Notes under the pieces: model-generated
What the model was told of the DNA's origin: nothing
Databases searched by the model: none
What the model saw: only the letters and a program-made list of their open reading frames with translations
Program-made: the position numbers and the translations under genes
Source of the DNA: a virus
Reading direction: 5' to 3' (one strand)
IMG/VR virus record: IMGVR_UViG_3300009181_000066
Span: 1 to 64,000 of that record
DNA: 64,000 bases
Part shown: positions 62,186-64,000 of the stretch, piece after piece
How positions within the stretch are numbered: the stretch's first letter is position 1
How the letters are laid out: every line of letters starts with the position of its first letter

Positions 62186-63430
62186 ATGAATATGAAAATA
62201 TTTATTCAAATTGCGTCATATAGAGATCCTGAATTAATACATACAATTAAATCTTGTTTAGAAAACGCCAAAAATCCGCAAAATTTAATTTTTGGTATTG
62301 CAAGACAATATCACAAAGATGATAAATTTGATGATCTTTCTGAATATGAAAATGACGAAAGGTTTAGAATATTAAATATCCCATACCAAGAGTCAAAAGG
62401 AGTATGTTGGGCAAGAAACCAAGTCCAACAACTGTATAAAGATGAAGAGTACACCCTTCAAATTGACTCTCATATGAGATTTGAAAAAGATTGGGACGAC
62501 ACTCTTATTGAAATGTTAAAACAACTACAAGAGTTAGGGATTCCGAAACCTTTATTAACGGGGTATGTGTCGTCTTATAATCCAAAAAATGATCCACAAG
62601 AAAGAGTAAGGGTGCCTTGGAGGATGGTATTTGATAAATTTATTCCTGAAGGTGCCATCTTTTTTTTACCTGAAACAATACCAAATTGGCAAGATTTAGA
62701 ATTACCCGTCCCGGCTAGATTTTATTCTGCCCATTTTTGTTTCACGTTAGGTGAGTTTTCAAAAGAAGTGCAACACAATCCTGATTTTTATTTTCACGGT
62801 GAGGAAATATCCATTACTGTAAGGGCATTTACAAACGGTTATGATTTATTTCATCCCCATAAAGTTATTATTTGGCATGAATATACAAGAGAAGGTAGGA
62901 CAAAACAATGGGATGATGATAAAGAATGGTACAAGAAAAATGAAAGTTCACATCTTTTAAATAAAAAACTTTTTGGAATGGATGGGTTGGATCAAGAAGG
63001 TCATGATGGGAAATACGGTCTTGGTAATGTTAGATCTTTAAGAGATTATGAAGAATATGCCGGGATTTTATTTTCTAAAAGATCCGTTCAAAACCACACA
63101 CTACAAAAAAATTACCCACCAAATCCAAATTATTCAACTGAAACAGAATTTTTAGAATCTTTTACTAATATTTTCGACTATGAAATAAAATTAAATAAAG
63201 AAGATTTTAAAGAATCTGACTATGATTTTTGGGCGGTTATTTTCCATAATAATGATGGTGAAGAGGTTTTTAGAAAAGATGCTGACACAACCGAAATACA
63301 AATATTATTAAATATGGATCATTTAAAAATAAGAAGATCGTTTTTATCATATCAAAAACCAAAAAGTTGGACTGTGTGGTCACATAGTATTTCTAAAGGG
63401 TGGGATAAAGAAATAAAAGGAATAATATAA
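62186..63430 (+). CDS. GT60-type (GlcNAc) glycosyltransferase
   Basis: 414 aa; an in-frame ATG at 62192 is a possible alternative start. The order of motifs is that of the GT60 family (Pfam 'GlcNAc'): IFIQIASYRDPELIHTIKSC, then FGIARQ, GVCWARNQVQ, and LQIDSHMRFEKDWDDTLIEM with D94-S-H96 as the metal-binding DxH/DxD. FYSAHFCFTLGEF then FYFHGEEISITVRAFTNGYD and KVIIWHEY follow. These enzymes add GlcNAc to hydroxyproline or other hydroxyl groups in eukaryotes and occur in bacterial surface loci. In a tail-fibre cluster it may glycosylate fibres or alter host glycans. There is no signal peptide, so it should act in the cytoplasm. The last 100 residues are a separate beta-rich tail. Confidence 0.82.
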   Translation: MNMKIFIQIASYRDPELIHTIKSCLENAKNPQNLIFGIARQYHKDDKFDDLSEYENDERFRILNIPYQESKGVCWARNQVQQLYKDEEYTLQIDSHMRFEKDWDDTLIEMLKQLQELGIPKPLLTGYVSSYNPKNDPQERVRVPWRMVFDKFIPEGAIFFLPETIPNWQDLELPVPARFYSAHFCFTLGEFSKEVQHNPDFYFHGEEISITVRAFTNGYDLFHPHKVIIWHEYTREGRTKQWDDDKEWYKKNESSHLLNKKLFGMDGLDQEGHDGKYGLGNVRSLRDYEEYAGILFSKRSVQNHTLQKNYPPNPNYSTETEFLESFTNIFDYEIKLNKEDFKESDYDFWAVIFHNNDGEEVFRKDADTTEIQILLNMDHLKIRRSFLSYQKPKSWTVWSHSISKGWDKEIKGII

Positions 63431-63449
63431 CATAAAATAAACATTTGAT

Positions 63450-63457
63450 TATTTATA
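63450..63457 (+). promoter_or_regulatory. TATTTATA late-promoter-like box
   Basis: An exact TATTTATA, 18 nt before the ATG at 63476. Confidence 0.5.
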
Positions 63458-63475
63458 TAAAAACAAAAAAAGTTA

Positions 63476-64000
63476 ATGGCTACAGTCTATCTTGAACGTT
63501 GTTGCGATAATACTATAAACTATGAGGTAAATGGTTGGACGGGATCCACATCATTGGGTAATGTATTTTCAATTACTGGAGATACCGGTATTATAAATGG
63601 TTGTTATACAATTGTTTCATCATTAGTTGCTCCTGTTGTTACTTTCGATGGTATTGAAACATCCGTTGTTGATTGTAACGACCCATTATGTATTGATTGT
63701 TGTGATACTGAATTATGTTTTAATGTAAATTTAATATCATATTCCGGGTATAATGGAACATATGAATTAACGGGTAATTATAATGGAAATTATTATTGGA
63801 CTGGAGGTACAAGTCCCGGATATTTATTTTTTGATAATATAAAATGGTGTTTAAGTTCATCTTTGGGGGGTACTTGCGATTTTTATGGATCAAACCCAAC
63901 AAGTTCATTATGTCCCGATCTTGATGAAAGTTTATTAACTATTGGTGTATGTGTACCAACACCGACACCTGTTGATCCTTGTTATGGGTTAGATTTTGAT
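63476..64000 (+). CDS. Cys-rich tail protein, 3' end outside window
   Basis: 175 codons read by hand from the ATG at 63476, still open at the window edge. It begins MATVYLERCCDNTINYEVNG and has further Cys pairs (DCNDPLCIDCCDTELCFNV). A domain follows with GNYNGNYYWTGGTSPGYLFF, then DNIKWCLSSSLGGTCDF. This second part corresponds to the C-terminal domain of the 896-aa adhesin (G-x-x-N-(N/G)-x-x-Y-Y then W-x-x-S-x-x-L-G-G). The last visible residues (PTPTPVDPCYG) look like a linker into another domain. Probably another adhesin or fibre; a late-type box precedes it. Confidence 0.65.
   Translation, partial: MATVYLERCCDNTINYEVNGWTGSTSLGNVFSITGDTGIINGCYTIVSSLVAPVVTFDGIETSVVDCNDPLCIDCCDTELCFNVNLISYSGYNGTYELTGNYNGNYYWTGGTSPGYLFFDNIKWCLSSSLGGTCDFYGSNPTSSLCPDLDESLLTIGVCVPTPTPVDPCYGLDFD

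Overview
This window is part of the genome of a large, AT-rich, contractile-tailed phage with a T4-type gene set. It carries B-family DNA polymerase (gp43), gp32, UvsX, the gp41 helicase, an RNase H/FEN nuclease, NrdA/NrdB, tail sheath (gp18), tail tube (gp19), gp25, gp6 and a gp26/gp51-like pair. The host is probably a member of the Bacteroidota, most likely a flavobacterium. The reasons are a tail adhesin built of SprB-type repeats (a domain typical of flavobacterial gliding adhesins), almost no Shine-Dalgarno sequences, and very high A+T. No terminase, portal or capsid gene lies in the window, and I saw no tRNA gene.

Layout. (1) 1-1,159, minus: a partial DUF2827 glycosyltransferase-like gene and a J-domain gene. 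(2) 1,200-5,059, plus: two small membrane proteins, a beta-sandwich protein and DNA polymerase. (3) 5,056-9,842, minus: a neck-like protein, an Fe/Mn superoxide dismutase, and an SNF2 helicase whose P-loop is split by a 368-residue LAGLIDADG intein. (4) 9,904-33,415, plus: neck and tail-terminator proteins, sheath, a HAD phosphatase, tube, gp26/gp51-like proteins, tape measure, and two giant baseplate proteins (2,018 and 2,151 aa). One small minus-strand gene lies within this block. (5) 33,539-42,068, plus: replication, recombination and nucleotide synthesis. (6) 42,150-64,000, plus: baseplate wedge (gp25, gp6), a 1,659-aa wedge-like protein with hydrophobic segments, several large tail proteins, an SprB-repeat adhesin, a small tail-fibre module, a GT60-type glycosyltransferase, and a Cys-rich tail protein cut off by the window edge. 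There is no gene-free stretch longer than about 300 bases.

Regulation. Two promoter classes can be read. Sigma70/Bacteroidota-like -35/-10 pairs precede DNA polymerase, the SNF2 helicase and gp32. A TATTTATA box precedes most structural transcription units on both strands, always in the same orientation relative to the gene. This box is the exact reverse complement of the T4 late promoter TATAAATA. Strong hairpins punctuate the blocks near 14,950, 16,640, 33,440, 34,404 and 42,085.

Most noteworthy: the P-loop intein, the flipped late-promoter box, the phage superoxide dismutase, the SprB-repeat adhesin with its neighbouring one-domain paralogues, hydrophobic segments in a virion protein, an OmpA-like domain inside a baseplate protein, a possible +1 frameshift joining gp26- and gp51-like products, and a cysteine-free gp32 ending in a bacterial SSB-like tip.
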